This document shows, one piece after another, positions 7,408-14,116 of a stretch of 64,000 bases of DNA; the first letter of the stretch is position 1, and every line of letters begins with the position of its first letter. Position numbers and translations under genes: made by a program. The notes below the pieces were generated by a model. It made no database searches, was not told the DNA's origin, and worked only from the letters and a program-made list of their open reading frames with translations. The DNA comes from a virus: positions 119,931 to 183,930 of IMG/VR virus record IMGVR_UViG_3300033183_000299. One strand, 5' to 3'.

Positions 7408-8316
7408 CTACTCGATGTGACCTGTTCCTACTACCGACCATTCAAGTTGGGCATCCACATAGCCATTGAGGCCTTCATACGGAACTCTTTGGCGAGAAAA
7501 TCTTGTCATGTGGATTGCGGTCAACGCCCACGTTGGATAGCTTTGAAAATAAGATCCGTCAAAAAAATAAAATCCATCATCCGTAGTTGAACATGATACT
7601 ACGCCAAGCAACTGACTCCCGTCTGGTGAGTATGTGGCGATTGTAATGTTAAATAAATCTGGTCCTCCGGATGGTCCCCAGGAGAACTGCGTTCCAAACT
7701 TGGATACTACAGCTGCGAAAGCATATGAGATGTCTACATAACGCATCTCATAAGGTTCAACAAAGTCAAATCCGTGGATAGAGCGAAACTGAAATGAAGT
7801 TCCATCTTGTGCCTGAACATTAAGCATGGTGTCTCGATCATATTGGCTCTCGGAGATAAAGCCGCTGTATACGTTTGTTCCATTGTTATAGGCCGTGAAT
7901 GAGTTGGGATTACCGTAGATGTTAAGTGACTGTCCGATATTGATCGGAGAAACTCCAATGGCCACAGGATTGACCGAGTTGACGCATTGACCAGCAGGAG
8001 GGAACCATGTTGGATGTGTCTCATTGATCTTGTTGTGGAACTTTGCTGAGAAGTTAATTGTGATTTCTTGATAAACTCCCATGCAGGCTTGGCAAGCCAC
8101 TTGTTCGAGAGTGTAGTTTACAAGCCCTACGGTGCCCTCTAATGGCTCCGATGAAGGCTCTCCACTTGGCTCACTAGTGGGAGACGAAGATGGCTCAGAA
8201 GAAGGCTGAGAGACTGCTGTGTCGACAATTGAGATTGATGTATCTTGTGATTTAATTTCTGTGTATCCATAAATTCCAACGTCCATACCGCAAGCTAGCA
8301 AAAAACCTAATAACAT
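7408..8316 (-). CDS. Secreted lipoprotein with Pro-Ser-Glu repeat linker
   Basis: A 302-residue protein with a very short hydrophobic leader ending in a lipobox (MLLGFLLAC), so Cys9 would be lipidated and the protein held on a membrane of the infected cell. Residues about 36-58 are a low-complexity linker of PSSEPSS/PTSEPSGEP units that would hold the C-terminal domain away from the membrane. The C-terminal region is rich in Gly, Tyr and Thr and probably beta-structured; I do not recognise it. The leader lacks the usual positive charge. An AGGAG site supports the start. Possible roles are superinfection exclusion or surface modification; virion attachment is an alternative given the structural neighbours. 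Confidence 0.65.
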   Translation of the reverse strand: MLLGFLLACGMDVGIYGYTEIKSQDTSISIVDTAVSQPSSEPSSSPTSEPSGEPSSEPLEGTVGLVNYTLEQVACQACMGVYQEITINFSAKFHNKINETHPTWFPPAGQCVNSVNPVAIGVSPINIGQSLNIYGNPNSFTAYNNGTNVYSGFISESQYDRDTMLNVQAQDGTSFQFRSIHGFDFVEPYEMRYVDISYAFAAVVSKFGTQFSWGPSGGPDLFNITIATYSPDGSQLLGVVSCSTTDDGFYFFDGSYFQSYPTWALTAIHMTRFSRQRVPYEGLNGYVDAQLEWSVVGTGHIE

Positions 8317-8325
8317 ATCAATCTC

Positions 8326-8535
8326 CTAATGTTCTTTAATGATTATGTAACCCCACAAATCACTTCTAATATAATCCAGATTGTATTCTCGAATTACTTC
8401 GCAAGCAATATTTTTCATGGCCTCTGAGTTGCCTGTTATAATTTTTATACAGTCGCCCCAGTTATCATTAATAAATAGTTCGACTTGACCTTTGGCTTCC
8501 TCATGCCTAAATCCATGAAGATCGATGACTTTCAT
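8326..8535 (-). CDS. Minimal Smr-domain protein
   Basis: A 69-residue protein that is essentially one Smr domain. It starts with the signature VIDLHGFRHEEAKGQVELF and continues with IKIITGNS and a C-terminal YIIIKEH strand. Smr domains, known from MutS2 and stand-alone bacterial proteins, bind or nick branched nucleic acids or cleave RNA. The DLHG motif is intact. The last position of the usual LDxHG pattern is met, but the protein is shorter than most Smr domains. It sits between a structural gene and the lipoprotein gene with little spacing and a weak ribosome site. Confidence 0.72.
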   Translation of the reverse strand: MKVIDLHGFRHEEAKGQVELFINDNWGDCIKIITGNSEAMKNIACEVIREYNLDYIRSDLWGYIIIKEH

Positions 8536-8536
8536 T

Positions 8537-10066
8537 TTATTGTTGTTCGAACCAATTTATTGAGACGGTTCCATCCATCGCGGCCGTTGATTTTATTCCT
8601 ATTACTACTTGCGTCCCAGGTCCAAAAACAAAATCCATTAACGTTAAATCGATTGTTTTTGAAGAAGCCGATCCTACCACCAGCTCATAAAATGGCTGTC
8701 TGAGTGGTACTTTGAATGTTTGCGTTGACGGCGCCAAATTAGCATATGATACAATGCTGCTTTGCTCGTTTACATATTGGAAATTAACATCACCAGTAAC
8801 TTCACTATTCAAGAATAGTCCAATAGTCAAAGTCTTATTATTCACCTCATTTGAGGCTCCCAATTGTAATAAATCAAACTCCCCAAAAGATGATTGCCCA
8901 TTATACACCCTGTTTGCCTTAAGTATAGCTAGTGGCTTATATGTTGATGAGTTAAAACTAGAGAATGAAAAAGATAGGGCAAACTTTGGATCAAGCTTAG
9001 TCACCTTGCCTTCTGTGAACGCTGCCATTGAAACTGTTCTCAAGTCAACATTTGTTGTTCCTCCAATGTTTGCCGATGTTGCTAAAATTGATGCATTAGG
9101 ATTCTTCAAAACGGGAGTTGTTCTATTGTTGGCATTTTTAATTTGATGAAACTCGGTCATCAATCCCGTCTCCGGATTCTCAACGGCAAACTTCGCATTC
9201 CCAAAGCCCAAATATTGAAACCCAATTTGGTAGATGTTTCCAAGTTGTGGATTTAAAACCATCTCAGATGGTCCTGATCCGTCCAATCTATCCACATTAA
9301 AAGAAGCAGAAGGAATAAAAGTATTAAATTGTGCAACACCCTCTCTTGTTCTACTAAATGTTCCTGAGATTCCAGATCCAGCTACTGAATATGAACCAGT
9401 TAGTGGCCCTGATCTTGCCGACAAGAAGTATACAGAATCACCCACAGCATCAGCCAGCCATCCTCCATCAGAAAGGTTTGAATAGTCCCCTAGGGATAAT
9501 TGATAGGCCGTCTGTGTTACATCTGTTGCGCCGGTTACCGGTATTAAGATTGAATTTCCATTTAGAGTAACAGTAACGTTTCCGGTACCAGCACCGGTTA
9601 TAACTTGAAGCTTTCTTATTTCTCTCGAACCATCTTCAGAATGTAACACGCCAAAGAAGCCGCCAAAATATCCAACAAAGTAGCCACATTCAGAATTACC
9701 AAGTCCAATAAATTGTGCATTTCCAACATCAGGGGTTCCGAATAGCGCAGTTGCTCTCATCATTGATCCTTGACCAGACTTGTACTTAAGCCCTCTTCTG
9801 AGTTGGATAACAGCAGATCCAGTTGGTGATGTACCAGAAGATAAAACAGCCATTCCATCTTCTGCGGTGACAGTAGCGCCAGCATATTCACCTAAATTGA
9901 ATATTTGATCATTAACAATGTTATAAACAAAATCACCTTGAGCAACAGGTGTTAGTTGAGATACGGAAACTTCCCCAAATGTCGTTAAAGGCCCATCAAA
10001 GGATCCTGGGTTACCAGTTCCAGATGAAGGAAAGGACTTCTTTTTTCTTAAATCATTAAATCCCAT
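8537..10066 (-). CDS. Virion structural protein, probably fibre or adhesin type
   Basis: A 509-residue protein rich in Gly, Ser, Thr and Asn, with many short beta-strand-like stretches and no catalytic motif. Segments such as AQFIGLGN, GYFVGYFGGFFGVLH and a TGAGTGNVTVTLNG stretch are typical of phage appendage or surface proteins. I placed the start at 10066, where the ATG overlaps the stop of the preceding gene (TAATG), rather than at the upstream in-frame codon at 10093. It is paired with the 137-residue protein before it, and the two are probably made together late in infection. The exact location in the virion cannot be read from the sequence. Confidence 0.65.
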   Translation of the reverse strand: MGFNDLRKKKSFPSSGTGNPGSFDGPLTTFGEVSVSQLTPVAQGDFVYNIVNDQIFNLGEYAGATVTAEDGMAVLSSGTSPTGSAVIQLRRGLKYKSGQGSMMRATALFGTPDVGNAQFIGLGNSECGYFVGYFGGFFGVLHSEDGSREIRKLQVITGAGTGNVTVTLNGNSILIPVTGATDVTQTAYQLSLGDYSNLSDGGWLADAVGDSVYFLSARSGPLTGSYSVAGSGISGTFSRTREGVAQFNTFIPSASFNVDRLDGSGPSEMVLNPQLGNIYQIGFQYLGFGNAKFAVENPETGLMTEFHQIKNANNRTTPVLKNPNASILATSANIGGTTNVDLRTVSMAAFTEGKVTKLDPKFALSFSFSSFNSSTYKPLAILKANRVYNGQSSFGEFDLLQLGASNEVNNKTLTIGLFLNSEVTGDVNFQYVNEQSSIVSYANLAPSTQTFKVPLRQPFYELVVGSASSKTIDLTLMDFVFGPGTQVVIGIKSTAAMDGTVSINWFEQQ

Positions 10067-10479
10067 TAGCCAACTCCTGCCGATCCTGACCAATTATTAA
10101 CAAGATGCCCAGAGCTAATCCCTGTAAGTCCAGCAACAACAGATCCTGATGTTTCATATTCCGTGTCTGAGATTAAAAACACTTTAGATACTTTAAATTC
10201 TGCTTCGAACGTTTCTCCATTTTCTAAAACAACATAATTGTTGTCTTGAACCCCTTGGACCCCATTTGCAGAAAACCCAAAACGCAATGGCCTATCTGGA
10301 TCTGATGGTAACATTGAATTTGTTACGATAATAAATCTAGTAACCGTATCGAATGAAATCTCCAAAGGCTCAGAAGAATTATCTGGGATGTTCAGAGAAG
10401 AAGACAAAAAAGGTTTTGCCGAGGTTTGGAAAGATGGAACGTGTCCCAATCCATAATGATATTTAAAATCTTGACTCAT
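10066..10479 (-). CDS. Small virion-type protein
   Basis: A 137-residue beta-rich protein beginning MSQDFKYHYGLGHVPSFQTS and ending NWSGSAGVG. The overall composition and the Gly/Ser-rich end fit a decoration or fibre-associated component; I cannot name the exact role. Its stop overlaps the start of the 509-residue structural gene. The start has almost no Shine-Dalgarno sequence, and the motif ACTATTTA ends only 7 nt upstream, so if that motif is a -10 element the mRNA would be nearly leaderless. Confidence 0.65.
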   Translation of the reverse strand: MSQDFKYHYGLGHVPSFQTSAKPFLSSSLNIPDNSSEPLEISFDTVTRFIIVTNSMLPSDPDRPLRFGFSANGVQGVQDNNYVVLENGETFEAEFKVSKVFLISDTEYETSGSVVAGLTGISSGHLVNNWSGSAGVG

Positions 10480-10486
10480 AGTATCT

Positions 10487-10494
10487 TAAATAGT
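10487..10494 (-). promoter_or_regulatory. Candidate late-promoter motif ACTATTTA
   Basis: A perfect copy, only 7 nt before the ATG at 10479 and just downstream of a terminator that ends the HNH transcript. Transcription would begin at or within a few bases of the start codon. Confidence 0.45.
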
Positions 10495-10514
10495 CTAGGT
10501 TTAAGTAAAGAAAT

Positions 10515-10538
10515 AAAAAAGCCTCTCCGAAGAAAGGC
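10515..10538 (-). terminator. Rho-independent terminator with UUCG tetraloop
   Basis: On the minus strand a 7-bp stem, GCCTTTC with GAGAGGC (one T-G pair), closes a TTCG tetraloop and is followed by a run of T (A tract at 10515-10520 on the plus strand). Two further A-T pairs extend the stem into the T run. It lies after the HNH gene and before the structural pair. Confidence 0.85.
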
Positions 10539-10579
10539 TTGAGGAAACGTGAGAGCTCCAAAAGAACCAAGGTTCAAAG

Positions 10580-11113
10580 TTAAGTAGTTTCTCCCCATTT
10601 CTTCTTTAGGTATTCCTCTATCTTTTCTTCAACCAAATATTTGTAAGAGCTATGGACGTACAAATGATGAGTCGGACACAATGGTACAAGATTCTTAGGA
10701 TCATCATTATCGTGATTTTCATCATAATGATGGACGGCGACAATCTTATCTTCTCCGCACACTACGCACACTTTTTCGTGATGAGCCCAGCAGATGCTTC
10801 TGTAAGAATTGCCGGTGCCATAATGGTTTGGCATTATCTCTTTTATTCCCCCAATTTTTTGAGCAGCGTCTTTGCATGATCTAGAACAGAAAAACAAGCC
10901 AGATTTCGATTGTTTCTTTTTGCTGTTGTTTTTGTAAAATTCCTTCCCGCATTTTGCGCACTCAACATTTGGTTTCTTAGGCTTTATTTTTGATACCCTA
11001 TGTGCTGCTGAACATTTTCTTGTACAAAATTTTCCATTTCCCCTCTTCACTTCTCTCAATAATGCTTCAAACTCTTTGCCGCATTGTAGACATGGTTTTT
11101 TAATTGTAGTCAT
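10580..11113 (-). CDS. HNH endonuclease with two zinc fingers
   Basis: A 177-residue protein with two treble-clef-like zinc fingers, CLQCGKEF...FCTRKC (about residues 8-35) and CAKCGKEF...FCSRSC (about 52-80). The HNH nuclease core near 125-155 reads CVVCGEDK...VHHYDENHDNDDPKNLVPLCPTHH. This fits a free-standing homing endonuclease of the kind common in large phages. It has an AGGAGG site, its own upstream ACTACTTA motif and a strong terminator after it, and therefore forms a self-contained unit between the tRNA gene and the structural pair. The target cannot be deduced. Confidence 0.85.
   Translation of the reverse strand: MTTIKKPCLQCGKEFEALLREVKRGNGKFCTRKCSAAHRVSKIKPKKPNVECAKCGKEFYKNNSKKKQSKSGLFFCSRSCKDAAQKIGGIKEIMPNHYGTGNSYRSICWAHHEKVCVVCGEDKIVAVHHYDENHDNDDPKNLVPLCPTHHLYVHSSYKYLVEEKIEEYLKKKWGETT
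10581..10588 (-). promoter_or_regulatory. Motif ACTACTTA overlapping the HNH stop codon
   Basis: The last codons of the HNH gene (Thr-Thr-stop) spell ACTACTTAA. A transcript starting here would reach the UUCG terminator after roughly 60 nt. It may equally be a chance match within coding sequence. Confidence 0.3.
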
Positions 11114-11134
11114 TTCTACCTCCTATTTTATTAA

Positions 11135-11142
11135 TAAGTAGT
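11135..11142 (-). promoter_or_regulatory. Candidate late-promoter motif ACTACTTA
   Basis: It lies 21 nt before the HNH start at 11113, with the AGGAGG ribosome site between them. It has the same sequence as the motif before the holin. Confidence 0.42.
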
Positions 11143-11194
11143 GTTGTGTAGTAAAAAAGCTTTGCGCAAAAAGATAGTTCTCCACGATTGATGC

Positions 11195-11226
11195 AAAAAA
11201 AACCTTCCATCAATTATAACGGAAGG
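11195..11226 (-). terminator. Rho-independent terminator after tRNA-Ala
   Basis: On the minus strand CCTTCC, a 12-nt loop and GGAAGG are followed by eight T. It begins 4 nt after the 3' end of the tRNA. Confidence 0.85.
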
Positions 11227-11229
11227 ATA

Positions 11230-11301
11230 TGGAGGTGGGGAGGCTCGAACTCCCAAGAAGGCCTTGCAAGGGCCCCAGTTTCCCAGTTAGCTTACACCCC
11301 C
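11230..11301 (-). tRNA. tRNA-Ala (anticodon TGC)
   Basis: A 72-nt sequence folds as a tRNA. It has a 7-bp acceptor (GGGGGTG with CACCTCC), a D arm with one C-A mismatch, an anticodon stem GGGCC/GGCCT with loop CTTGCAA, a 4-nt variable region and a T arm GGGAG-TTCGAGC-CTCCC. The anticodon TGC reads alanine GCN codons. The acceptor carries the G3-U70 pair that is the main alanyl-tRNA synthetase identity element, which supports the assignment independently. The 3' CCA is not encoded, so the host enzyme would add it. The gene is flanked by its own ACTATTTA motif and its own terminator. Confidence 0.92.
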
Positions 11302-11311
11302 ACATGTAACC

Positions 11312-12145
11312 TTAAATAGTGTGCGTCAATACATTTGGTATTTCTTGCTTTTGATTTCTCAAGATTTCTCGATAACGCGAGATGACCTTAAAATAAAGCC
11401 CTGAATTCGTCTGAAGAAGCCAAGAATGGAGCTGGGCGAACGTTTGAGTTTGGCTATATGTTACCATTCCGTAGTGCTCAGAAAGCAGCTGTAGGGCATC
11501 CTCGGGGCTCGTTATTGTCCATTCTGATGTATTTTTCTCTTTGATACCCGAGAAATGATTAAATGTGTAGCCAATCTCCGAGAATAAAGCCACAAGAAAC
11601 TGTGTTCTGTGGAGTCCTTTTAGGCCATGTTCGCCATGAGAATAGTAGGACCAAGTAAGCCAATCGATGTCTCCAACCATCCAATCGATCTGTACATGAT
11701 CCCCTGTTGGGCCATTCTCGTCATGTTGCGGAAAGCATGTAAAGATGTTTCCAGCAGTTACTTGACCTCCGACATCAATGTTATTCTCTGCAATTTTTTC
11801 TGAGATTAGAGTTAGTAAAGCACGCATCTTGCTCATTTGGTAAGTTGCTGTTCGTGCTCTCTTGTGGATTTTTGTGTAAAGATTATTCCAATCGTCATAG
11901 TCAACACCCCACTTCTCCAATTCATCCCCAGTAAATGAGCGAACGATGTGAGTCCAGTCGATTGCTAGATCCAAGTCTCCCGATGTTTCTTTCTTGCCCG
12001 CTGATCCAACTGGCTTGAAGAAAGTTAAAGAGTGAGCCTTCATCGGGAAGATTTCTCCGAGAGCTTTTTTGTAAGCCTCGATTGTTGGTCTCACTCTGTC
12101 TTTTGAAATTGTTGTTGCTTTGTCTTTAAAGATGTTACCACCCAT
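11312..12145 (-). CDS. Nucleotidyltransferase-fold protein
   Basis: A 277-residue protein with the polymerase-beta-type nucleotidyltransferase signature. A glycine-rich GSAGKKETSG is followed by DLDLAID (about residues 48-64), giving the paired catalytic aspartates. A possible further carboxylate is in QIDWMVGDIDW. I chose the ATG at 12145, which has a GGAGGAC site; an upstream frame would start inside the promoter. The family adds nucleotides to RNA, proteins or small molecules, and the substrate here is unknown. The gene ends 10 nt before a tRNA lacking an encoded CCA, but it does not look like a canonical CCA-adding enzyme. Confidence 0.72.
   Translation of the reverse strand: MGGNIFKDKATTISKDRVRPTIEAYKKALGEIFPMKAHSLTFFKPVGSAGKKETSGDLDLAIDWTHIVRSFTGDELEKWGVDYDDWNNLYTKIHKRARTATYQMSKMRALLTLISEKIAENNIDVGGQVTAGNIFTCFPQHDENGPTGDHVQIDWMVGDIDWLTWSYYSHGEHGLKGLHRTQFLVALFSEIGYTFNHFSGIKEKNTSEWTITSPEDALQLLSEHYGMVTYSQTQTFAQLHSWLLQTNSGLYFKVISRYREILRNQKQEIPNVLTHTI
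11313..11320 (-). promoter_or_regulatory. Candidate late-promoter motif ACTATTTA before the tRNA
   Basis: It overlaps the Thr-Ile-stop codons of the nucleotidyltransferase gene and ends 11 nt before the tRNA 5' end. That is the spacing expected if transcription starts about 7 nt downstream. Confidence 0.5.
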
Positions 12146-12167
12146 AGTGTCCTCCATTGTTTTAAAC

Positions 12168-12196
12168 AATATAACACGTTTGGATTGACTTGTCAA
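12168..12196 (-). promoter_or_regulatory. Sigma70-type early promoter for the nucleotidyltransferase
   Basis: TTGACA at the end of the primase gene, a 17-bp spacer ending ACGTGT, then TATATT on the minus strand. The predicted start lies about 15 nt before the gene's ribosome site. Confidence 0.78.
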
Positions 12197-13128
12197 ATAT
12201 TTTCTAAAAGTTTTTCAAAGAAATACATTTCATTCTTAATTGGTCTGGCTTCTTCAAGTCTTTCCTTAAACTCTTCGCTACCCATTTCTCCAACATCTGC
12301 GTCATCAATTGGGATCTTGAAAACTTCGAGATCGTATTTTAAAAGCGACTTGATGATCCATTCGGCTTTCTTCTCGGCATCTTTGTCGAGAGCCATGTAG
12401 ACCGGTGTGTCGTGGATCGCGATTGCTTGGAACAAACGTGACTTTTCTCGAAGCGTTGAGCCAAGGATTGGGATTGCGTTCTCTCCAGCTGCGATTGCGT
12501 CAAAGACACCTTCGACAAGAATGATTGGTTCGTCCCAATCAATGTTTAGTTCGTTAAAAACGATATCACGATCTGTTGGAGGGTTGAGGTACCTACGCTG
12601 ATGCCCAACATAGCTGCGAGCAATGAAATAGTTACAGTCTCCATCAGAGTCAATGGACGGGATAATGATTCGTCCTCCATAGCGGCCCTCCTTGCAATAG
12701 CCAATTTTCCATTTTAAAATCTCTCGACGACCAATACCACGAGACGATAGATAACGGAAAGCGTCCGTTGAGTCCATCGGCAGGTCTTTGTTGCATAAAG
12801 AGATAAATTCGTCGGGAAGATCGATCTTTTGTTTCTCTTCCACATTGTTTAGTTCTTTAAAAAGATCCTCGAACTCATTAAGGTCAAGGCGACCTTGTAG
12901 TTCAAGATACTTTTGTCGTTGCTGGTATGTTCCGAACTTTCTTACAATTCGGTAAATGTTTTTATGTCGTGAATCGCAGTGCCAGCAATGTGCGCCTTTC
13001 TTAAAGTTTACTGCGAATTTTTTATTTCTGTGATTGCAATAAGGGCAAGTGAAATAATATTCATCTTGCCCTTGTCTTTTTGGATAACCCAAAATTTGAG
13101 TTAGAATTTTTAATTTATCTGCTTCCAT
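12193..13128 (-). CDS. DNA primase with N-terminal zinc ribbon and TOPRIM domain
   Basis: A 311-residue primase that makes RNA primers at the replication fork. The N-terminal zinc ribbon shows CPYC (about residues 29-32) and CWHC (about 52-55). The TOPRIM core follows with IILVEGVFDAIA (the catalytic Glu, about 207) and ALDKDAEKK (the Asp pair, about 252). Between them is RIIIPSIDSDGDCNYFIARSY, typical of DnaG-like catalytic domains. No helicase domain is fused, and no helicase gene is visible in the window. The start at 13128 has an AGGAGGACAAC site, and a strong early promoter lies just upstream. A truncated copy of its N-terminus lies 0.8 kb upstream. Confidence 0.9.
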   Translation of the reverse strand: MEADKLKILTQILGYPKRQGQDEYYFTCPYCNHRNKKFAVNFKKGAHCWHCDSRHKNIYRIVRKFGTYQQRQKYLELQGRLDLNEFEDLFKELNNVEEKQKIDLPDEFISLCNKDLPMDSTDAFRYLSSRGIGRREILKWKIGYCKEGRYGGRIIIPSIDSDGDCNYFIARSYVGHQRRYLNPPTDRDIVFNELNIDWDEPIILVEGVFDAIAAGENAIPILGSTLREKSRLFQAIAIHDTPVYMALDKDAEKKAEWIIKSLLKYDLEVFKIPIDDADVGEMGSEEFKERLEEARPIKNEMYFFEKLLENI

Positions 13129-13146
13129 AGTTGTCCTCCTTTAAAT

Positions 13147-13175
13147 AACTTAACACGAAAAGAAAGACTTGTCAA
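13147..13175 (-). promoter_or_regulatory. Sigma70-type early promoter for the primase
   Basis: TTGACA, 17 bp ending TCGTGT, then TAAGTT on the minus strand. Its -10 is the weakest of the set, but the spacing and the CGTGT block are kept. Confidence 0.7.
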
Positions 13176-13182
13176 GAAGAAA

Positions 13183-13746
13183 TTAATAATTAAATCTTTC
13201 CGCTCTTTCAATCGCCCTTGTAATCGTTGTTGTGTGAACTCCAATTTCTTTCGCAATTGATCCTTTTGTTTCTCCGGAAAGCCATCTTTCTCTGAACGAT
13301 GCTTCTTGTTCGTCCGTAAATCTTTTATTTGATTTACTTATCTTTCTTCGCCACTCTTCACTCACAGGCTTTCCGTAATGTGGGTGGTTTTCATCGGATA
13401 GTTTTTCAGATAGAAGTTGCTTTACTTCTTCTGTGTGGTTCAGTCCAGCCATAGGAGAGCCGGCTACCCTGCTAATGTTGTAGATTTCTTGACCGCCGCC
13501 AAAGGCTTCGTCAAGATATTCTTGCTCTTTCGCAAGCAAATTTGCTCTTCTTACTTCTTCAATCAATACGAACTCAAATTGATCTTCGCCGTGCTTGTCG
13601 TAAGAATTTTGAAGGTGGAAGTTGGTGTGAGTTCCGCTTCTCAAGTTTGACTTGTGATGTCTCCACCTTCTCTTGATATTGTTTGAAGATCCAATGTAAA
13701 ATTTTCCATTGACCTTATTTGTTATTTTGTAAATTCCCGAGTTCAT
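13183..13746 (-). CDS. GIY-YIG homing endonuclease
   Basis: A 187-residue endonuclease. The GIY-YIG catalytic domain spans residues 1-95, with SGIYKITN...GKFYIGSS and the Arg of IKRRWRHH. It is followed by a NUMOD3-like segment (SDENHPHYGKPVSEEWRRK, about 127-145) and a C-terminal helix-turn-helix (KGSIAKEIGVHTTTITRAI). This is the layout of free-standing Seg-type or intron-type homing enzymes. It lies between an intact primase gene downstream and a truncated primase N-terminus upstream, which points to the primase as its target. Its start lies inside the end of the 55-residue gene before it (32-nt overlap). Confidence 0.9.
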   Translation of the reverse strand: MNSGIYKITNKVNGKFYIGSSNNIKRRWRHHKSNLRSGTHTNFHLQNSYDKHGEDQFEFVLIEEVRRANLLAKEQEYLDEAFGGGQEIYNISRVAGSPMAGLNHTEEVKQLLSEKLSDENHPHYGKPVSEEWRRKISKSNKRFTDEQEASFRERWLSGETKGSIAKEIGVHTTTITRAIERAERFNY

Positions 13747-13882
13747 TTTGACTATCCTCCGCTAACTTGGAGTTAATCAAATTCTCAACAAACTTTCCAA
13801 CCTTCAAACCCTTTTCTTTACAATAGTTCTTTAACTTCTCGTGGGTCTCTTCGTTGATTTTGAGATTTTTTAAATTAGACAT
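13715..13882 (-). CDS. Small ribbon-helix-helix-like protein
   Basis: A 55-residue protein, too short for usual gene callers, with a GGAG site before the ATG at 13882. The first 40 residues (MSNLKNLKINEETHEKLKNY, then CKEKGLKVGKFVENLINSKL) show one strand followed by two helices, the pattern of small ribbon-helix-helix DNA-binding proteins. It overlaps the start of the GIY-YIG gene by 32 nt and shares its upstream ACTATTTA motif, so it may be an autoregulator carried with the endonuclease. The DNA-binding role is an inference from secondary-structure pattern only. Confidence 0.6.
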   Translation of the reverse strand: MSNLKNLKINEETHEKLKNYCKEKGLKVGKFVENLINSKLAEDSQNELGNLQNNK

Positions 13883-13898
13883 GATAACTCCTTTTACT

Positions 13899-14060
13899 CT
13901 AAATAGTCTCTAAAAGATAAAAAAGGATAAAAAAAGATAAGTTCACCGACATCTTCTTTTTGTGGTGATTGCAATAAGGGCAATGATACAAATGCTCATC
14001 GCCCTTTTGATAATAAGACCCAAGTATTTGGGTTACAATTTTTCTTTTGTCCTCGATCAT
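13899..14060 (-). pseudogene. Truncated primase N-terminus (zinc-ribbon remnant)
   Basis: A 53-codon frame starting at 14060 with an AGGAGGACATT site. Its first 43 residues match the primase start: KIVTQILG and HCPYCNHHKKKMSVNL against KILTQILG and TCPYCNHRNKKFAVNF. After this point the match ends and the frame closes with a hydrophobic, unrelated tail. It keeps the first Cys pair but lacks the second, so it cannot form the full zinc ribbon and has no TOPRIM domain. Its promoter, ribosome site and start region also resemble those of the primase. It is probably a remnant left when the homing-endonuclease block entered, though it may still be translated. Confidence 0.78.
13900..13907 (-). promoter_or_regulatory. 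Candidate late-promoter motif ACTATTTA
   Basis: It overlaps the Thr-Ile-stop end of the primase remnant and lies 17 nt before the 55-residue gene, so it may drive that gene together with the GIY-YIG endonuclease. Confidence 0.45.
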
Positions 14061-14077
14061 AATGTCCTCCTGTTTAT

Positions 14078-14106
14078 AAGATAACACGTCACAGAAGGTT
14101 TGTCAA
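14078..14106 (-). promoter_or_regulatory. Sigma70-type early promoter before the primase remnant
   Basis: TTGACA, 17 bp ending ACGTGT, then TATCTT on the minus strand. It resembles the promoter of the intact primase and is probably the other copy of the same duplicated region. Confidence 0.72.
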
Positions 14107-14116
14107 GTAAAAAGTT

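Noticed and set aside
8712-9146. A 144-codon plus-strand frame
   Set aside because: It is antisense to the 509-residue structural gene; no promoter or ribosome site precedes it.
11161-11170. Perfect palindrome TTTGCGCAAA
   Set aside because: No room for a hairpin loop and no T run at a useful distance; it could be an operator but nothing supports that.
11312-12145. CCA-adding enzyme for the adjacent tRNA
   Set aside because: It has only the general nucleotidyltransferase signature; the conserved CCA-adding motifs after the catalytic domain are not visible and its promoter class differs from the tRNA unit.
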